From assembly GCF_015767675.1 (NCBI RefSeq), contig NZ_CP065218.1, positions 248,001 to 312,000 on the forward strand: a DNA stretch of 64,000 nt. The letters run 5' to 3'. This stretch comes from Vibrio navarrensis. GTDB taxonomy: Bacteria > Pseudomonadota > Gammaproteobacteria > Enterobacterales > Vibrionaceae. The notes under the pieces were generated by a model. The model ran no database searches and was not told the origin of the DNA. It saw nothing but the letters and a program-made list of their open reading frames with translations. The translations under genes were made by a program, and so were the position numbers. Of the stretch, positions 63,065 through 64,000 are shown piece after piece (position 1 is the stretch's first letter; the number at the start of each line of letters is the position of its first letter).

Positions 63065-64000
63065 GAGTGGTTCTCCTCATTTTGCTGCTGTGCGGTGTCG
63101 CCGTTTTCCACATTTGGTAGTTCACTGGCACCAAACAGGCCTTCGTAAATCCAGTAGCTGAACTCCGCCTCTCGCAGCGCATCGCCCCAGAAAATTGGCT
63201 TAATGCCTTTCCAGCGCTCTTCAAGAAACTCTGCCAGTAGATGAGCACTGGCGGTGCCATCGACGTTGCCATACTGGCTAAATAAACTCGCTGCACGGTA
63301 GCTGCACAGCTCACCCTGACAGGGGCCCATGCCAAGACGCGTGCGCCGACGCAAGTCGACTAAATTGCTCACATCGAGCTGCTTGATCGCGTACTCAATC
63401 TCGCCTTGAGTGACCATTTCGCATTCGCAGATCACCGTTTGGCTGGCACTGTCTTGCTGCAAGAATTGCTCAGCCCGTTCGCCATGGCGATAAATTGCTG
63501 ATTCATAAACGGGTTTGACGATACTGGCGGTTTTCTTGGCGGGTTTGGGCGCGTCGTTGGACCCCGGCAATGGGCGCAGGTGGGTTTCACACGCGCGATC
63601 TACGCCGAGTTTTTTCGCCAGCAAATCGGTTGCCCACTCCGCCATCAGACGGTAAGTCATCAGCTTGCCGCCAGTGATGGTGGTTAAGCCTTTTAGACCA
63701 TCTCGCTGCTGGTGATCCAGCAAAACAATGCCGCGACTGATGTTGCGACCAGTGCCGTCATCATCGACAGAAACCAGTGGCCGCACTCCGGCATAGGCAC
63801 GCAATACCCGCGTGTTGGCCATGATCGGCGCCAGCTTAGCCCCTTCACGCAAAAGCACGTCGACTTCCTGCTCGGTCACGTGCAAGTCATCAATTTGTGC
63901 ATAGTCGATGTGTTGTGAGGTGGTGCCGATCAGCGAAATGGTGTCACCGGGCACTAAGATGTCGGCATCCGACGGCTTACGGCAACGGTTGATCACCAAG
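63058..64000 (-). CDS. glpA: Anaerobic glycerol-3-phosphate dehydrogenase subunit A, 3' part (5' end outside window)
   Basis: The frame runs off the right edge; 313 full codons of the C-terminal two-thirds are visible. Features include AYAGVRPLVSVD, ITGGKLMTYRLMAEWAT of the catalytic flavoprotein, and the C-terminal BFD-like iron-sulphur domain (CECEMVTQGEI and GMGPCQGELC). GlpA oxidises glycerol 3-phosphate to dihydroxyacetone phosphate. The apparent TTG start at 63999 is an edge effect, not a real start. Confidence 0.93.
   Translation of the reverse strand, partial: LVINRCRKPSDADILVPGDTISLIGTTSQHIDYAQIDDLHVTEQEVDVLLREGAKLAPIMANTRVLRAYAGVRPLVSVDDDGTGRNISRGIVLLDHQQRDGLKGLTTITGGKLMTYRLMAEWATDLLAKKLGVDRACETHLRPLPGSNDAPKPAKKTASIVKPVYESAIYRHGERAEQFLQQDSASQTVICECEMVTQGEIEYAIKQLDVSNLVDLRRRTRLGMGPCQGELCSYRAASLFSQYGNVDGTASAHLLAEFLEERWKGIKPIFWGDALREAEFSYWIYEGLFGASELPNVENGDTAQQQNEENHSC

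Overview
This window is from the smaller chromosome of a Vibrio, almost certainly Vibrio vulnificus. The species call rests on an intact vvhB-vvhA cytolysin operon (6025-7948), whose product has the exact 471-residue length and domain order of V. vulnificus hemolysin. The replicon assignment is recall of where this operon sits in that species. No rRNA, tRNA, CRISPR array or transposase gene was seen.

Layout. 1-5500: end of an amino-acid ABC permease, a PPC-domain protein, a Tat-exported dienelactone hydrolase, a GNAT acetyltransferase, an intact chemoreceptor and a wrecked second chemoreceptor. 5500-8000: AT-rich leader and the vvhBA operon. 8300-10900: glpT and glpQ for glycerol-phosphate uptake; glpCBA, the anaerobic glycerol-3-phosphate dehydrogenase, closes the window at 60531-64000. 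11100-17850: a TldD/PmbA-type protease pair, an EAL-domain membrane protein and a serine-type amino-acid permease.

17860-33540 is the accessory core. About 14 genes, all on the minus strand, encode envelope proteins: lipoproteins, TPR and coiled-coil membrane proteins, an SH3-containing lipoprotein and three DUF1566 (C-type-lectin-like) proteins. With them sit a cytosolic Vps4/FtsH-type AAA+ ATPase and a small MESH1/SpoT-like HD hydrolase. Four of the five DUF1566 domains share identical DNA flanks around an 84-87 bp segment. Inside it nearly all differences change the amino acid at codon positions 1-2, mostly in NNC codons, which is the signature left by diversity-generating retroelements. 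No reverse transcriptase or template repeat lies in the window. A collapsed second copy of part of the module lies at 27636-28130.

33900-44500: a 7TM/PAS/degenerate-GGDEF protein; a leucine-rich-repeat lipoprotein with an outer-membrane-like partner; a membrane-anchored AraC-type regulator; and a TonB-dependent receptor downstream of an XRE regulator carrying an NBR1/FW-like domain. Two intergenic regions share a tandem 21-bp operator that may be the AraC-type regulator's site. 44400-58400: metabolic and transport genes, including phhAB with TyrR-like boxes, acetoacetyl-CoA ligase, a LysR regulator, a CDF transporter, YddG, ElbB, an iron alcohol dehydrogenase, a TA-flanked 266-bp MITE and a PQQ-type sugar dehydrogenase. 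58376-60534: a deleted MccF-like carboxypeptidase, a threonine aldolase and a HAD hydrolase.
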